Assembly: GCA_035539175.1 (NCBI GenBank)
Contig: DATLIY010000011.1
Span: forward strand, 124,001-188,000
Source of the DNA: Acidisarcina sp.
GTDB lineage: Bacteria > Acidobacteriota > Terriglobia > Terriglobales > Acidobacteriaceae
Direction: 5' to 3'
Length of the DNA stretch: 64,000 nt
Part shown: one piece after another, positions 45,303 through 54,853 of the stretch
How positions within the stretch are numbered: position 1 is the first letter of the stretch
How the letters are laid out: the number at the start of each line of letters is the position of its first letter
Program-made: the position numbers and the translations under genes
The notes under the pieces: generated by a model
The model's input: the letters and a program-made list of their open reading frames with translations, nothing else
Databases searched by the model: none
What the model was told of the DNA's origin: nothing

Positions 45303-46079
45303 ATGGGTGCCTTAATCACTCCTCGCTGTCGTAGAATCTTGTCTGTCTTGGATGAATTCGATCAACTTCTAGTGGTTCTGGTGGCGACGCGCAATCCATT
45401 GAACATGGGTGCGGCTGCACGTGCCATGAGTAATTTCGGATTTCTGCGCCTGCGAGTCGTGAACCCTTATGATCCGTCCTTTCGCGAGGCGCGCTCGGCG
45501 GTGGGCGCATCCGCGGTAATGGCGGAGGCGGAGCAGTTCAAGAGTGTAGCCGAGGCAGTTGCCGATTGCACTCTGGTAGTGGGCACCACCGCAGCAGGGA
45601 AGCGCGAACTCCAGCATCCGCTGCGTGACCTGGAGGAAGGGGCTCCCCTCATTCGTGAGCGGATGCGCTCGGGCCGGGTTGCGCTGCTGTTTGGATCGGA
45701 GAAGACAGGACTCTCCAGCAAAGACCTCAGCCACTGCCATTGGTTGATGCATATTCCAACTCGCCAGGAGCATCTCTCCATGAACCTGGGGCAGGCGGTT
45801 GCGGTGTGTCTGTATGAGATCGCGCGCGGGTGCAGGATCGCGGCAGAACAAACTGAGGCACTGGAGAAGTACGCCTCGGTGGATGAAGTGGAACGGGTGA
45901 CGGGCGTGCTGCTGGAGGCGCTCGACAGCAGCGGGTATATAGGCGGCTCGGTCCCCGTCGATGTTGAAGAAAGAGTGCGGCGGCTGGTTCGGCGCATGGA
46001 TATGCGATCGCAGGATCCGGAGGTGTGGCTGGGGATGCTGCGCCAGATCGTGTGGAAGCTGCGTTCCGGCGCACAGTGA
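45303..46079 (+). CDS. trmJ: tRNA 2'-O-methyltransferase, TrmJ-like (SPOUT family)
   Basis: 258 aa. Cytoplasmic SPOUT-class enzyme that methylates the ribose of a tRNA nucleotide (position 32 for TrmJ) with S-adenosylmethionine. Family marks: VVLVATRNPLNMGAAARAMSNFG at the N-terminus and the trefoil-knot cofactor site ALLFGSEKTGLSSKDL...MHIPT...SMNLGQAVAVCLYEI. The C-terminal region has the helical extension typical of TrmJ. The ATG at 45303 lacks a clear ribosome site; a start nearer 45342 is possible. Confidence 0.85.
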   Translation: MGALITPRCRRILSVLDEFDQLLVVLVATRNPLNMGAAARAMSNFGFLRLRVVNPYDPSFREARSAVGASAVMAEAEQFKSVAEAVADCTLVVGTTAAGKRELQHPLRDLEEGAPLIRERMRSGRVALLFGSEKTGLSSKDLSHCHWLMHIPTRQEHLSMNLGQAVAVCLYEIARGCRIAAEQTEALEKYASVDEVERVTGVLLEALDSSGYIGGSVPVDVEERVRRLVRRMDMRSQDPEVWLGMLRQIVWKLRSGAQ

Positions 46080-46092
46080 GTTTAGGGCGCTT

Positions 46093-47441
46093 TTACGCCG
46101 GGATGCCTTTCAGCGCCTCGGCCTTGGAGATGGGCTTGCCATGGAAGTAAGAGAGGTTAGCCATGTGGCAGGCTGCTGCCGCATGGTGTCCAAAAAGCGC
46201 ATCCTCAACTACGGGCTTCCGGCTTCTTACTGAGGAGAAGAAATTCCGGAGATGGGGCGTAACGTCGTCGTGCGCCGCTCCGTGATACGTTGTGGCCAGG
46301 TTGAGTGGCGCTTCGGCCAGGATAGTGTCATTTTCGGCATGCCACTGCTGCTCATACGCCTTGCGCATGGCAAGCGGATAGCTGCTGGTGTAGTAGCTGG
46401 GCGAGGTGTCGATGCCGCGCTGGGGCGTGCAGGTGAGAACACCATTGACGATCTCGATGATCCCGCGCGATCCCAGGATGCGCGTTGTCTCCGGCGTATC
46501 GGTGCCGAGCGTGAGCCGTACCGACACCAGTACCGTTCCATAGCGGAAGAGTGACATGTGCAGGTCCGGCATATTGCGGCCATCCTTCCAGCGCGCGGTG
46601 GCTCCCATGGCAGAGGCTTCATCGGGAATCTGATTGATGCCGGTGATGTACTGCATGCCGCTGAGCAGATGCACCATGAGATCTCCGGCGACACCTGTGC
46701 CATACTCCCGCCAGCAACGCCAGCGTGCAAAGATGTCGGGATCAAAGGGCCTTTTCGGCGCGCTCCCCAGCCATGTATCCCAATCGAGGTTTGCGGAAGA
46801 GAGCCCGGGAGGAGGCGGATACTCCCACGCGCCGCTGGGGCTGTTGCGCCCAGAGAGAGATCGACGGAGATGAGATCGCCGATCGCTCCGCTGCTGAAGA
46901 GTTCCCGAGCCTTGCCAAAAAGAGCCGAGCTGACGCGCTGCGAACCAACCTGAACGATGCGCCCGGAGCTATGCGCGGCAGCAACCATGGATGCTCCATC
47001 GGCAATGCTATGCGACATAGGCTTTTCGCAGTAGACATCCTTGCCGGCCTTGACTGCGTCCACCACGAGTGTCTTATGCCAGTGATCTGGAACCGCAACG
47101 ATCAGGCATTCGATGTTCTTGTCGTCCAGCAATTCGTGATATTGGCGTGTGGTTCGGATCTCGGGGCCGGCAATCTCGCGGGCAAGGGTATGGCGCTCAT
47201 CATAAAGGTCGCAGGCGGCAATGCATCGCGTACCCGGCAATGCAACCGAGTGTGTGAGGAGCCCGGACCCCTGCATGCCGACGCCGATGATCGCAAAGCG
47301 AACCGGATCTTTGCCGCTTTCACCCTGGTCGACTGGCGTTTGTGCCGCGAGCGGGACTGCATGTGTGCCGATGGTGGTTGCGGCTGCGGCGGCAACGGCG
47401 GAGGACCGGAGAAACTGGCGGCGGGTGAATTCTGGCTTCAT
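46093..47441 (-). pseudogene. Gfo/Idh/MocA-family oxidoreductase split by a one-base frameshift
   Basis: The start at 47441 (GGAG 6 nt upstream) opens a Tat leader (FTRRQFLRSSAVAAAAA), the Rossmann segment FAIIGVGMQGSG and the EK motif YCEKPMSH. The frame is correct until LISVDLSLG near 46850, then turns to nonsense. Adding one base there restores LGRNSPSGAWEYPPPPGL and a continuous protein to 46093 (MVHLLSGMQYITGINQI..., NFFSSVRSRKPVVED). The break lies in the run gcgccc at about 46846-46851. This is either a true inactivating deletion or a sequencing error in a GC-rich run. Intact length would be about 449 aa. It is the second enzyme of this family in the window. Confidence 0.8.
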
Positions 47442-47636
47442 CGAAGGCTCCATGCTACGGGTGGTACGACTCGACTGCTCCCGCGCGCAATGGCAATTGG
47501 AAGCACACGAGAATTGCAGTCTCTGTGGATCCTGTGTAGATCCCTGTATTGTTAACTGGCAATTGTACGCAACCCATCGAATTTTGGCGCACTTACGAAG
47601 CAGCTCATCTGATTTGGCGAGTCCTGCACGAAAATC

Positions 47637-48002
47637 TCAGTGGATATGGTGCGCGATAAGACGGTCCTTCACCGCGTCATACACCTGTGGAGGAAGGATG
47701 GCCTTCGTCTTCAATTGGCCCTTGTTGGCATAGGGGCGGCCGTTGATGATTCTTTGTGCGTAGCTCGGCGTGATGCCATGGACACGGGTCAACTGAGCAA
47801 TTGTGGCGCGGTTAATGTCTACTTGCGGCGCGGGTGGACGGACAATGCGCGCAGGGGGCTGATCGTTGATGCTTTGCGCAGCGAGTTCTTGTTCCCCAGC
47901 AGGCGATAAAAAAGCAAGCGCCAGAAAAGCAAATGCCAGAGCGGTGGCGTACACGGTTCGCGAAAATACGAATCTCGGAAGGTGGCGGGGAGGCTCATGC
48001 AT
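47637..48002 (-). CDS. Exported helix-hairpin-helix (ComEA-like) protein
   Basis: 121 aa. Hydrophobic export signal (ATALAFAFLALAFLSPAG), a Pro-rich linker and one helix-hairpin-helix domain of ComEA type from about residue 61 (VDINRATIAQLTRVHGITPSYAQRIINGRP). ComEA binds double-stranded DNA in the periplasm or on the cell surface during uptake. Single-domain versions are common in Gram-negative genomes and may have other roles. No other competence gene is near. It is divergent from the his leader region. Confidence 0.75.
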   Translation of the reverse strand: MHEPPRHLPRFVFSRTVYATALAFAFLALAFLSPAGEQELAAQSINDQPPARIVRPPAPQVDINRATIAQLTRVHGITPSYAQRIINGRPYANKGQLKTKAILPPQVYDAVKDRLIAHHIH

Positions 48003-48075
48003 TTCGGGATGCGGCTCCTGTAGGGGATGGGAATTTCCTCCAGTTTAGTTCCTCCAGGTGGCGCGAGAGAAAAAG

Positions 48076-48110
48076 TTGACAGCGAACCGTGGGAGAGTTA
48101 GGTTTTATAT
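48076..48110 (+). promoter_or_regulatory. Probable his operon promoter
   Basis: A perfect -35 box TTGACA (48076-48081) is followed at 17 bp by TAGGTT (48099-48104) and an AT-rich stretch. If this -10 is right, transcription would start about 4 bases before the leader peptide ATG at 48115. The exact -10 is uncertain. Confidence 0.4.
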
Positions 48111-48114
48111 AGAT

Positions 48115-48192
48115 ATGCAGATCCGCACACACCATCGTCATGCCCACCATCATCACGTGACGAACGTGTCGGCGGACTCCTCTGGCTTGTAA
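48115..48192 (+). CDS. hisL: Histidine operon leader peptide
   Basis: A 25-codon reading frame whose residues 6-14 read HHRHAHHHH: seven histidines in nine codons. It is translated to measure charged tRNA-His. When histidine is scarce the ribosome stalls on this run and the downstream terminator does not form. It lies 123 bases upstream of hisI, between a TTGACA promoter box and an intrinsic terminator, the classical arrangement of the enterobacterial his leader. No Shine-Dalgarno site is close to the ATG (nearest GGGAGAG is about 17 bases away), so initiation may be leaderless or weak. Confidence 0.85.
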   Translation: MQIRTHHRHAHHHHVTNVSADSSGL

Positions 48193-48230
48193 AAACCAGC
48201 CAGACCAAGGGATCAAAGAAAGCCCGCCGA
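48122..48230 (+). promoter_or_regulatory. his attenuator: alternative RNA pairings
   Basis: Segment 1 (TCCGCACAC, 48122-48130) can pair with segment 2 (GTGT 48166-48169 plus GCGGA 48172-48176), closing over the His codons. Segment 2 (TCGGCGG, 48169-48175) can instead pair perfectly with CCGCCGA (48224-48230), the 5' arm of the terminator. A ribosome stalled on the His codons would block 1:2, free segment 2 and prevent the terminator. Confidence 0.7.
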
Positions 48231-48258
48231 CGCGAACCACGCCGGCGGGCTTTTTGTT
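48219..48258 (+). terminator. his operon attenuator terminator
   Basis: AAAGCCCGCCG (48219-48229) pairs perfectly over 11 bp with CGGCGGGCTTT (48243-48253), followed by TTGTTT. It lies between the leader peptide and hisI and ends transcription when histidine is plentiful. Confidence 0.9.
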
Positions 48259-48315
48259 TCTCCGGCGATGCGCGGCGCAGACCATGTGAGCTAACTAACC
48301 AGAATAGGATGTGCG

Positions 48316-48681
48316 ATGAGCAATATCGAAGAGAAGATCGATTTCGGCAAGATGGATGGCCTCGTCCCCGGAATCGTGCAGGATGCGAAAACGAAGGAAG
48401 TACTGATGGTTGGCTTCCTGAACGAGACCAGCTACAACAAAACGCTGGAGACCGGCTATGTAACTTTCTGGAGCCGAACGCGCCAGAAACTGTGGATGAA
48501 GGGCGAAACCAGCGGCAACCGTCTGCGTGTGGTCCAGGCCTCGACGGATTGCGATCAGGACACCTTGCTCTTTCTGGTAGAGGTTGAGGGCGATGGGTTG
48601 GTTTGCCACGAAGGTACCGTGAGTTGCTTCACACGTCCGCTTGCAGTATCCACGGCAGCATCGGCAAAGGAGAATTCGTAA
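48316..48681 (+). CDS. hisI: Phosphoribosyl-AMP cyclohydrolase
   Basis: Opens the purine ring of phosphoribosyl-AMP, the third step of histidine synthesis, in the cytoplasm. 121 aa with only the cyclohydrolase domain. Metal-binding residues are seen in [14 protein letters not shown] and [12 protein letters not shown], together with [18 protein letters not shown]. The C-terminal phosphoribosyl-ATP pyrophosphatase (HisE) half found in enterobacterial HisIE is missing. ATG at 48316 with AGGAT upstream. First gene of hisIGDCBHFA, and its stop overlaps the hisG start by one base. Confidence 0.95.
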   Translation: MSNIEEKIDFGKMDGLVPGIVQDAKTKEVLMVGFLNETSYNKTLETGYVTFWSRTRQKLWMKGETSGNRLRVVQASTDCDQDTLLFLVEVEGDGLVCHEGTVSCFTRPLAVSTAASAKENS

Positions 48682-49556
48682 TGGCAAACAAACTTCGCCT
48701 GGGAATCCCCAAAGGCAGCCTGCAGGATGCGACGATTGCACTCTTCCAGCAAGCGGGCTGGAATATCTACTCTAACGGCCGTTCCTACTTTCCCTCCATC
48801 GACGATTCTGAGATCGAATGCATGTTGATCCGCGCGCAGGAGATGGCGCGCTACGTCGATCACGGTGCGCTTGACGCGGGCCTTACGGGCATTGACTGGG
48901 TGGTGGAGAGTGGTCTCGACGTGCAGAGCGTAACCAGCCTCACCTATGCCAAGCAGAGCCGCCGCAAGGTGCGCTGGGTGCTTGCGGTGCCGGAAGACTC
49001 GCCGTATCAGAAAGCAGAGGATCTTGCCGACAAGATCATCGCCACGGAACTTGTAGAGGTAACCAAGCGATACTTTGCGGCAAAGGGCGTGCCCGTTCGA
49101 GTCGAGTTCAGCTGGGGAGCGACGGAAGTAAAGCCGCCAACCCTTGCAGACGCGATCGTAGAGGTGACGGAGACTGGCAGTTCGCTCAAGGCCAATCGAC
49201 TGCGCATTATTGATACGGTTCTGGAAAGCGAAACGCGCCTGATCGCGAATCGCAGCGCGTACAAGGATCCGTGGAAGAAGGAGAAGATCGATAGCCTCGC
49301 ACTGATGCTCAACGGAGCTATTGCCGCGCAGGGTCAGGTTGGGCTGATGCTGAATGTTGAGACAAAGAACCTTCCCCAGATACTGTCGATTCTTCCTGCG
49401 TTGAATTCGCCAACCATTTCCACTCTAAGCAATCCCGACTGGGTGGCAGTGAACACCATCCTCGAAGAGGGAAGCGTGCGCGATGTCATTCCCCGGCTGA
49501 AGGCTGCCAACGCGACCGGGATTGTAGAGTTCCCACTGAACAAAGTTGTGCTGTAA
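48681..49556 (+). CDS. hisG: ATP phosphoribosyltransferase, long form
   Basis: First committed enzyme of histidine synthesis; joins ATP and phosphoribosyl pyrophosphate. 291 aa from the ATG at 48681 (AAGGAG 8 nt upstream, overlapping the hisI stop as TAATG). N-terminal catalytic domains ([51 protein letters not shown]) are followed by a C-terminal ACT-like domain of about 75 residues. The long form is a hexamer inhibited by histidine and needs no HisZ, so the pathway has both feedback inhibition and the upstream attenuator. Confidence 0.95.
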   Translation: MANKLRLGIPKGSLQDATIALFQQAGWNIYSNGRSYFPSIDDSEIECMLIRAQEMARYVDHGALDAGLTGIDWVVESGLDVQSVTSLTYAKQSRRKVRWVLAVPEDSPYQKAEDLADKIIATELVEVTKRYFAAKGVPVRVEFSWGATEVKPPTLADAIVEVTETGSSLKANRLRIIDTVLESETRLIANRSAYKDPWKKEKIDSLALMLNGAIAAQGQVGLMLNVETKNLPQILSILPALNSPTISTLSNPDWVAVNTILEEGSVRDVIPRLKAANATGIVEFPLNKVVL

Positions 49557-49567
49557 CGGAAGGAACT

Positions 49568-50824
49568 ATGAAGCTGGTCAAGGTGGGCAGCCGCGGAGCT
49601 GAGCGGCTGCTGAAGGAACTTGAAGGTCGGCGGGTGGCAGCGAGCGAATCGGTGCTGCCCGCCGTTCGCAAGATTGTCGCCGATGTTCGCAGCGGTGGAG
49701 ATGCCGCACTGCGGCGTTATGCGGTGAAGTTCGATGGAGCCTCGAAACAGTTACAGTTACGAATCTCCCGGGAAGAGATGCAAAAGGGGTGGGAGGAAAC
49801 CCCGGATGCACTAAAACAGGCGCTTGAGGTTGCAGCGGCTAACATCCGCGCCTTTGCAAAGCGGCAGATGCCGGTTGACTGGAGCTTTTCGCCCGCTTCC
49901 GGACTGATGACAGGGCAGACGGTTCGCGCGGTGGAGGCGGCTGGCTGCTACGTGCCGAGCGGCCGCTATCCGCTTCCATCCACGCTTTTGATGACGGTGA
50001 TTCCGGCACAGGTAGCGGGCGTGTCGCGGATCGTCGTAGTCTCTCCGCGTCCTGCGCGGGAAACGCTGGCAGCAGCATGGATGCTGGGCGTGGAGCACTT
50101 CTATCGGATTGGGGGAGCACAGGCAGTTGCTGCTCTTGCCTACGGAACCGAGAGCCTTCCTCGCGTCGACAAGATTGTAGGTCCGGGAAATCTTTATGTG
50201 ACGGCCGCGAAGAAGCTGGTGGCCTTCGATTGCAGCATCGATATGTTGGCCGGCCCGACAGAAATTGTTGTAACCAGCGAAAAGGGGAATGCCGCCGCGA
50301 TTGCCTCCGATATGGTTGCCCAGGCCGAGCATGACCCGGAGGCGCTCGCCCTATTTGTAACAACTGCGGACCCACTTGCCAAAAATGTAATTGACGAAGT
50401 GAGCAAGCGGGCGAAAGCGAATTCGATTGCGCGTCAGTCTTTGCGCAAGAATGGATTTGTGCTGCTTGCGCCAACGGTTGAAGTGGCCCGCGAGATCACG
50501 AACCGTTTGGCTCCTGAACATCTCACTATCGATTCGGACTCTGATTTGAAATGGGTGCGGAATGCAGGCTCCGTATTTGTCGGACGGTATTCTCCGCAGC
50601 CGATGGGAGATTACGTTTCGGGTCCAAATCACACTTTGCCAACGGGTACGATGGCGCGAGTTCGAGGAGGATTGAGTGTGCTGGATTTCCTCAAGGTGAT
50701 AACCGTTCAGCGGTATACGCGCGACGGATTGCGCGAGTTGGGACCTGCTGCCATTGCCTTGGCAGAGGCGGAGGGTCTGAAAGGGCATGCGGAAGCTATC
50801 CGCGCGCGAGGCGTTCGTGGTTGA
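49568..50824 (+). CDS. hisD: Histidinol dehydrogenase
   Basis: Catalyses the last two steps, histidinol to histidine, with zinc and NAD. 418 aa. Marks: GCYVPSGRYPLPSTLLMTVIPA, KIVGPGNLYVTAAKK, zinc-ligand segment VAQAEHDPEA, NRLAPEHLTI and YVSGPNHTLPTG. The start follows GGAAGGAAC. It lies 11 bases after hisG in the operon. Confidence 0.97.
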   Translation: MKLVKVGSRGAERLLKELEGRRVAASESVLPAVRKIVADVRSGGDAALRRYAVKFDGASKQLQLRISREEMQKGWEETPDALKQALEVAAANIRAFAKRQMPVDWSFSPASGLMTGQTVRAVEAAGCYVPSGRYPLPSTLLMTVIPAQVAGVSRIVVVSPRPARETLAAAWMLGVEHFYRIGGAQAVAALAYGTESLPRVDKIVGPGNLYVTAAKKLVAFDCSIDMLAGPTEIVVTSEKGNAAAIASDMVAQAEHDPEALALFVTTADPLAKNVIDEVSKRAKANSIARQSLRKNGFVLLAPTVEVAREITNRLAPEHLTIDSDSDLKWVRNAGSVFVGRYSPQPMGDYVSGPNHTLPTGTMARVRGGLSVLDFLKVITVQRYTRDGLRELGPAAIALAEAEGLKGHAEAIRARGVRG

Positions 50825-50834
50825 TAGGGAAACG

Positions 50835-51905
50835 ATGACCGGGCCGTCACCTCGGCGAGCGGTACGGCTTATGAAGGAGTATCATCCGCCGCTTGGTGGG
50901 CGTGACTCCTTGCGGCTGGACTTCAACGAAAACACGGTTGCGTGCTCGCCTGCGGTTCTAAAGCTGCTGGAACGGATTGCCGCCAGCGACCTGACGAAGT
51001 ACCCCGAACGCGAGACGGTAGAGGCCGCGGCCGCTACTCATCTTGGTCTGAAGCAGGAGCAGGTAGTGTTGACCAACGGCGTGGACGAGGCAATTCACGT
51101 TCTCTGCGGGACATACATGGACGCTGGAGACGAGATGTTGCTGCCTGTTCCCACGTACACCATGTATGAGGTGTATGCCTCTGGCACGGATGGACGGGCG
51201 GTAACTGTGCAGGCAGGGGAGGATTTTGCATTCCCCGCAGAGCGGCTGCTTGCGGCGATTACTCCATCAACCAAAATAATTGCTATCGCCAACCCGAACA
51301 GTCCTACAGGAACAACGGTGTCGCGGGAAGAGATTCTTGCCATTGCTGCAAGAGCGCCGCACGCCATTGTTTTGGTGGATGAAGCCTACTTCCACTTTTT
51401 TGGTGAGACGGTTGCCGATTTAATCGGTACAGTGCCAAATCTGATGCTGGCGAGAACGTTCTCAAAAGCGTATGGCCTCGCGGGTCTGCGGTTGGGACTG
51501 CTGGCGGGAACGCGGGAGAACATGCAGTGGATCCGAAGGGTGATTTCACCCTATAGCGTGAACTCGGTGGCTCTAGCGTGTTTACCTCCTGCCTTGGAGG
51601 ACACGGCCTATCTTGAGTGGTATGTGGAAGAGGTCTGTGGAGCACGGGAAGAGTTCAAGCGCGGGCTGAATGAACTGGGAGTGCATTGGTGGCCGAGCCA
51701 GGCCAACTTCGTGCTGACTCGCATCGGAGTGAAGCATAAGGACTTTGTGGCCGCAATGCATAGGCGAGGCGTGCTCGTGCGCGACAGGTCCGCGGATCCT
51801 GGCTGCGATGGCTGTGTGCGTGTGACGGTGGGAACGCGAGAACAGATGCGGCAGGCCATCGGCGCTTTTCGTGCAAGCCTGGAAGAGATCCAGTGGTCGA
51901 AGTAG
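50835..51905 (+). CDS. hisC: Histidinol-phosphate aminotransferase
   Basis: PLP-dependent transaminase converting imidazole acetol phosphate to histidinol phosphate. 356 aa from the ATG at 50835 (AGGGA upstream, 10 bases after the hisD stop); an in-frame GTG at 50817 would overlap hisD. Marks: [39 protein letters not shown] and PLP lysine in [16 protein letters not shown]. Fold type I, HisC branch. Confidence 0.95.
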   Translation: MTGPSPRRAVRLMKEYHPPLGGRDSLRLDFNENTVACSPAVLKLLERIAASDLTKYPERETVEAAAATHLGLKQEQVVLTNGVDEAIHVLCGTYMDAGDEMLLPVPTYTMYEVYASGTDGRAVTVQAGEDFAFPAERLLAAITPSTKIIAIANPNSPTGTTVSREEILAIAARAPHAIVLVDEAYFHFFGETVADLIGTVPNLMLARTFSKAYGLAGLRLGLLAGTRENMQWIRRVISPYSVNSVALACLPPALEDTAYLEWYVEEVCGAREEFKRGLNELGVHWWPSQANFVLTRIGVKHKDFVAAMHRRGVLVRDRSADPGCDGCVRVTVGTREQMRQAIGAFRASLEEIQWSK

Positions 51906-51937
51906 CAAAGAGATTGCGGCAAGAGAGAGGATCAGGA

Positions 51938-52564
51938 ATGGCACCGCGAGCATCAGCAAAGTCCGCGAAGCAGGCGAAGAGAACTGCGTCGATTGAACGC
52001 AAGACGAACGAGACGAAGATTTCCCTGCAACTGACGGTAGAGGGTTCGGGAAAGTACAACGTAGCGACCGGCATCCGTTTTTTTGATCACATGCTGGAAT
52101 TAATGACGCGGCATGGCGCGTTTGACCTTGATCTGAAATGTGATGGCGACCTTGACGTGGATCAGCACCATACCGTGGAAGACGTGGGGATCGCGCTCGG
52201 TGAGGCCTTTGACAAGGCCATCGGTGACAAGAAGGGAATCCTGCGCGCAGGATATTTTCTGATGCCTATGGATGAGACGCTGGGCATTGCTGCCGTTGAT
52301 TTGAGCGGGCGGGTCGCCTGCTCGGTGAAGACAAAGGTCAAGGCCCGGCTTGTCGGGGATCTGCAGAGCGAGCTTGTCGAGGATTTCTTCGAGGGTTTTG
52401 CTCGTGGCGCACGCGCCAATGTCCACGTGAAGGTGATGTATGGCCGCTCCAGCCATCACAAGATTGAAGCCTTGTTCAAAGCCTTTGCTCGCGCCCTACG
52501 GGCTGCATGTTCGCGAGATAAGCAATTGGGCGAAATGCTTCCCAGCACGAAGGGGCTGCTTTAG
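51938..52564 (+). CDS. hisB: Imidazoleglycerol-phosphate dehydratase
   Basis: Dehydrates imidazoleglycerol phosphate with manganese. 208 aa from the ATG at 51938 (GAGAGGATCAGGA before it); an earlier GTG at 51893 overlaps hisC. Metal motifs [10 protein letters not shown] and [12 protein letters not shown] are present, plus [17 protein letters not shown] basic N-terminal extension of about 17 residues is unusual but harmless. There is no histidinol-phosphatase half, so that step must be coded elsewhere. Confidence 0.96.
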   Translation: MAPRASAKSAKQAKRTASIERKTNETKISLQLTVEGSGKYNVATGIRFFDHMLELMTRHGAFDLDLKCDGDLDVDQHHTVEDVGIALGEAFDKAIGDKKGILRAGYFLMPMDETLGIAAVDLSGRVACSVKTKVKARLVGDLQSELVEDFFEGFARGARANVHVKVMYGRSSHHKIEALFKAFARALRAACSRDKQLGEMLPSTKGLL

Positions 52565-52598
52565 TGCCTGGTGGATTCAGGAGTTGGGAGATTTTGCA

Positions 52599-53189
52599 AT
52601 GATCGCAGTGATCGATTACAGAGCCGGGAATCTAACCTCCGTGATGAAGGCGCTGAGCGCGCTCCATGCTGGGGCAACCGTGACGGCGGATCCCGACGAG
52701 GTGCGCAAGGCAAGTAAGGTCATCCTGCCGGGGGTAGGGCATTTTGCAGCGACCAGGCTGCTGCAGGAGCAGGGACTGAGTGAGGCCGTGCGAGACAGCA
52801 TCGCGCGCGGAGTTCCGTTCCTCGGAATCTGCGTCGGGTTGCAGTGGCTCTTTGAAGGCAGCACCGAAGCTCCTGATGACAAGGGCCTGGGCATCTTCAG
52901 CGGAATGTGCGAACGCTTTCCCGCCGGTGCGAAGGTTCCGCATGTGGGATGGAACTCGATCAGCGTTCGTCCGGGATCGCGGTTGATGGCGCAGATAAAT
53001 GAGGGAGAGTTCGTCTACTACACGCATTCGTACCGGGCGCCTGTCATAAAAGATACCGTGGCCGTTACAGAGTACGGAGAGCCCTTCACCGGGGCAGTAG
53101 AGCGGGACAATGTGATGGGCGTGCAATTCCATCCTGAGAAGTCCGGCACCGCAGGAATGCGGATCTTAAAGAACTTTGTGGAGCTGTGA
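52599..53189 (+). CDS. hisH: Imidazole glycerol phosphate synthase, glutaminase subunit
   Basis: Releases ammonia from glutamine for HisF. 196 aa from the ATG at 52599 (GGGAG 9 nt upstream). Class I amidotransferase triad: Cys78 in FLGICVGLQ, His178 and Glu180 in VQFHPEKS. Starts [15 protein letters not shown], the normal N-terminus of the family. Followed 4 bases later by hisF, its partner. Confidence 0.96.
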   Translation: MIAVIDYRAGNLTSVMKALSALHAGATVTADPDEVRKASKVILPGVGHFAATRLLQEQGLSEAVRDSIARGVPFLGICVGLQWLFEGSTEAPDDKGLGIFSGMCERFPAGAKVPHVGWNSISVRPGSRLMAQINEGEFVYYTHSYRAPVIKDTVAVTEYGEPFTGAVERDNVMGVQFHPEKSGTAGMRILKNFVEL

Positions 53190-53193
53190 AGAG

Positions 53194-53973
53194 ATGCTGA
53201 CGAAGAGAGTGATTGCATGCCTTGACGTCCGCGACGGACGCGTCGTCAAGGGCGTGCAGTTTGTGGATCTGGTCGACGCGGGTGATCCTGCTGCGTTGGC
53301 CGCCCGTCATGCACGCGAAGGTGCGGACGAAATTGTGTTGCTCGACATAACCGCGACGCATGAAGGACGCGGCACCTTGCTGGAGACGGTACGGCGAACG
53401 GCAAAAGAGCTTTTCATTCCGTTTTCCGTTGGCGGAGGCATTCGCAGTGCGGACGACGCCGCGGCGGTGTTTGACGCAGGTGCGGACAAGGTAAGCATTA
53501 ACTCGGCGGCTTTGGCCCGGCCCGAGCTTATCGACGAAATCGGACGAAGTTTTGGAGCGCAGGCTGTGATCGTGGCAATTGATGCGCGTCGAGATCCCGC
53601 GGCCGCGGACCCGGTCACCGAGGCGCAGGTATTTGTGCATGGTGGCCGCAAATCGACTGGTCGCAAGCTGCTCGATTGGGCACGTGAGGCCGAACAGCGC
53701 GGTGCAGGTGAAATACTGCTGACTTCGATGGATGCCGATGGCACGCGGGCCGGCTTTGACTGCGAGCTTACGGCGTGTGTCAGCGAGGCGCTTCAGATTC
53801 CCGTGATTGCATCCGGCGGGGCGGGGACGGCGCAACACTTCGCGGACGTATTCCGCAGAGGCAAGGCACATGCTGCGTTGGCCGCAAGCATCTTCCACTT
53901 TGGAGTTTCGGATGCGAGAGCGCTGAAGCAGGAGCTTGCGATGGAAGGGATTCCTGTGAGGCTCCCATGCTGA
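53194..53973 (+). CDS. hisF: Imidazole glycerol phosphate synthase, cyclase subunit
   Basis: Uses ammonia from HisH to make imidazole glycerol phosphate and AICAR. 259 aa TIM barrel from the ATG at 53194. Catalytic Asp11 (ACLDVRDG) and Asp130 (IVAIDARRD) are in place, with phosphate loops GGGIRS and the segment [12 protein letters not shown]. The stop overlaps the hisA start by 7 bases, indicating translational coupling. Confidence 0.96.
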   Translation: MLTKRVIACLDVRDGRVVKGVQFVDLVDAGDPAALAARHAREGADEIVLLDITATHEGRGTLLETVRRTAKELFIPFSVGGGIRSADDAAAVFDAGADKVSINSAALARPELIDEIGRSFGAQAVIVAIDARRDPAAADPVTEAQVFVHGGRKSTGRKLLDWAREAEQRGAGEILLTSMDADGTRAGFDCELTACVSEALQIPVIASGGAGTAQHFADVFRRGKAHAALAASIFHFGVSDARALKQELAMEGIPVRLPC

Positions 53974-54662
53974 TTCCTTCAATCGATTTGATGGGTGGCA
54001 GGATTGTCCAACTGGTTCATGGCGAAAAGCTGAAGCTTGCGTTCGACGATTTCGGTTATTGGATTGAGCGGTTCCGCGCGTATCCGCTGGTGCAGCTCAT
54101 CGATCTCGATGCGGCCATGCGAAAGGGTGAGAACCGGGCATTGATTGAACGCATCGCTCACGAGTTGCCGTGCCAGGTGGGTGGCGGCATCTCGAGCATC
54201 GATAAAGCGCGCAACGTGCTGGCAGCAGGGGCTAAACGGGTGATTGTCGGGTCGGCGCTCTTTCGATCCGCGGGTTCGGCAGAGGACGCTCCACTGGTGA
54301 ATGTGGACTTTGCGGAATCCCTGGCAAACGCAGTCGGCGGGGAGCATGTGGTTGCCGGAGTGGACACCAAGCAAGGCCGCGTGGCAGTGAAAGGATGGAC
54401 AGAGAGCGTAGAACTGACGGCTGCCGATGCGATCTCCGCATTGGAGCCGTATTGCGGCGCTTTCCTGTATACACACATCGATAAGGAAGGCACGATGCAG
54501 GGCTTTCCTTACGACATCGCGGTGGAGTTGCGCGCGAAGACGAAGCGTCAGTTGATTGCGGCGGGCGGCATTCGCGAACAGTCTGAGATCGATGCACTGG
54601 ATGCGATCGGCGTAGACGCCGTGGCCGGCATGGCGATCTATACCGGAGTTCTGAAGACCTGA
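53967..54662 (+). CDS. hisA: ProFAR isomerase (HisA)
   Basis: Isomerises ProFAR to PRFAR in histidine synthesis. 231 aa TIM barrel from the ATG at 53967, chosen by the normal N-terminus [16 protein letters not shown] and the overlap with hisF. Catalytic Asp7 and Asp132 (VAGVDTKQG) are visible; GGGISS and GGIREQSE form phosphate loops. Last gene of the operon. The order hisF-hisA is inverted compared with the usual hisA-hisF. Confidence 0.93.
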   Translation: MLIPSIDLMGGRIVQLVHGEKLKLAFDDFGYWIERFRAYPLVQLIDLDAAMRKGENRALIERIAHELPCQVGGGISSIDKARNVLAAGAKRVIVGSALFRSAGSAEDAPLVNVDFAESLANAVGGEHVVAGVDTKQGRVAVKGWTESVELTAADAISALEPYCGAFLYTHIDKEGTMQGFPYDIAVELRAKTKRQLIAAGGIREQSEIDALDAIGVDAVAGMAIYTGVLKT

Positions 54663-54664
54663 TA

Positions 54665-54853
54665 TTACCTGCAGAAGCGCGCCCTCCGTCGCAACGCAAA
54701 GCCGACCATGAAGAAGCAGCAGGCAAAGATGAAGGCGAGGACAGCCGGACGTTGATGGTGATGGCGCCAGGCGAGAGCGGAGTCCACCCACCAGGCAACG
54801 GCAATCAGATACCACAGGACTTCACGGCGCATCCGGGCAAGGATACCACCCAT
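54665..54853 (-). CDS. Small membrane protein of unknown function
   Basis: 62 aa on the strand opposite the his operon, from the ATG at 54853 with AAGG 6 nt upstream. Two hydrophobic segments (VLWYLIAVAWWVDSALAW and AVLAFIFACCFFMVGFAL) are separated by a short basic loop and followed by a basic tail (RRRARFCR). Overlaps nothing else except the extreme upstream region of the aminotransferase. I do not recognise a family. The clean two-helix pattern favours a real protein over chance. Confidence 0.5.
   Translation of the reverse strand: MGGILARMRREVLWYLIAVAWWVDSALAWRHHHQRPAVLAFIFACCFFMVGFALRRRARFCR

Noticed and set aside
53086-53982. 298-codon open frame antisense to hisF
   Set aside because: HisF is unambiguous with both catalytic Asp residues; the antisense frame is incidental.
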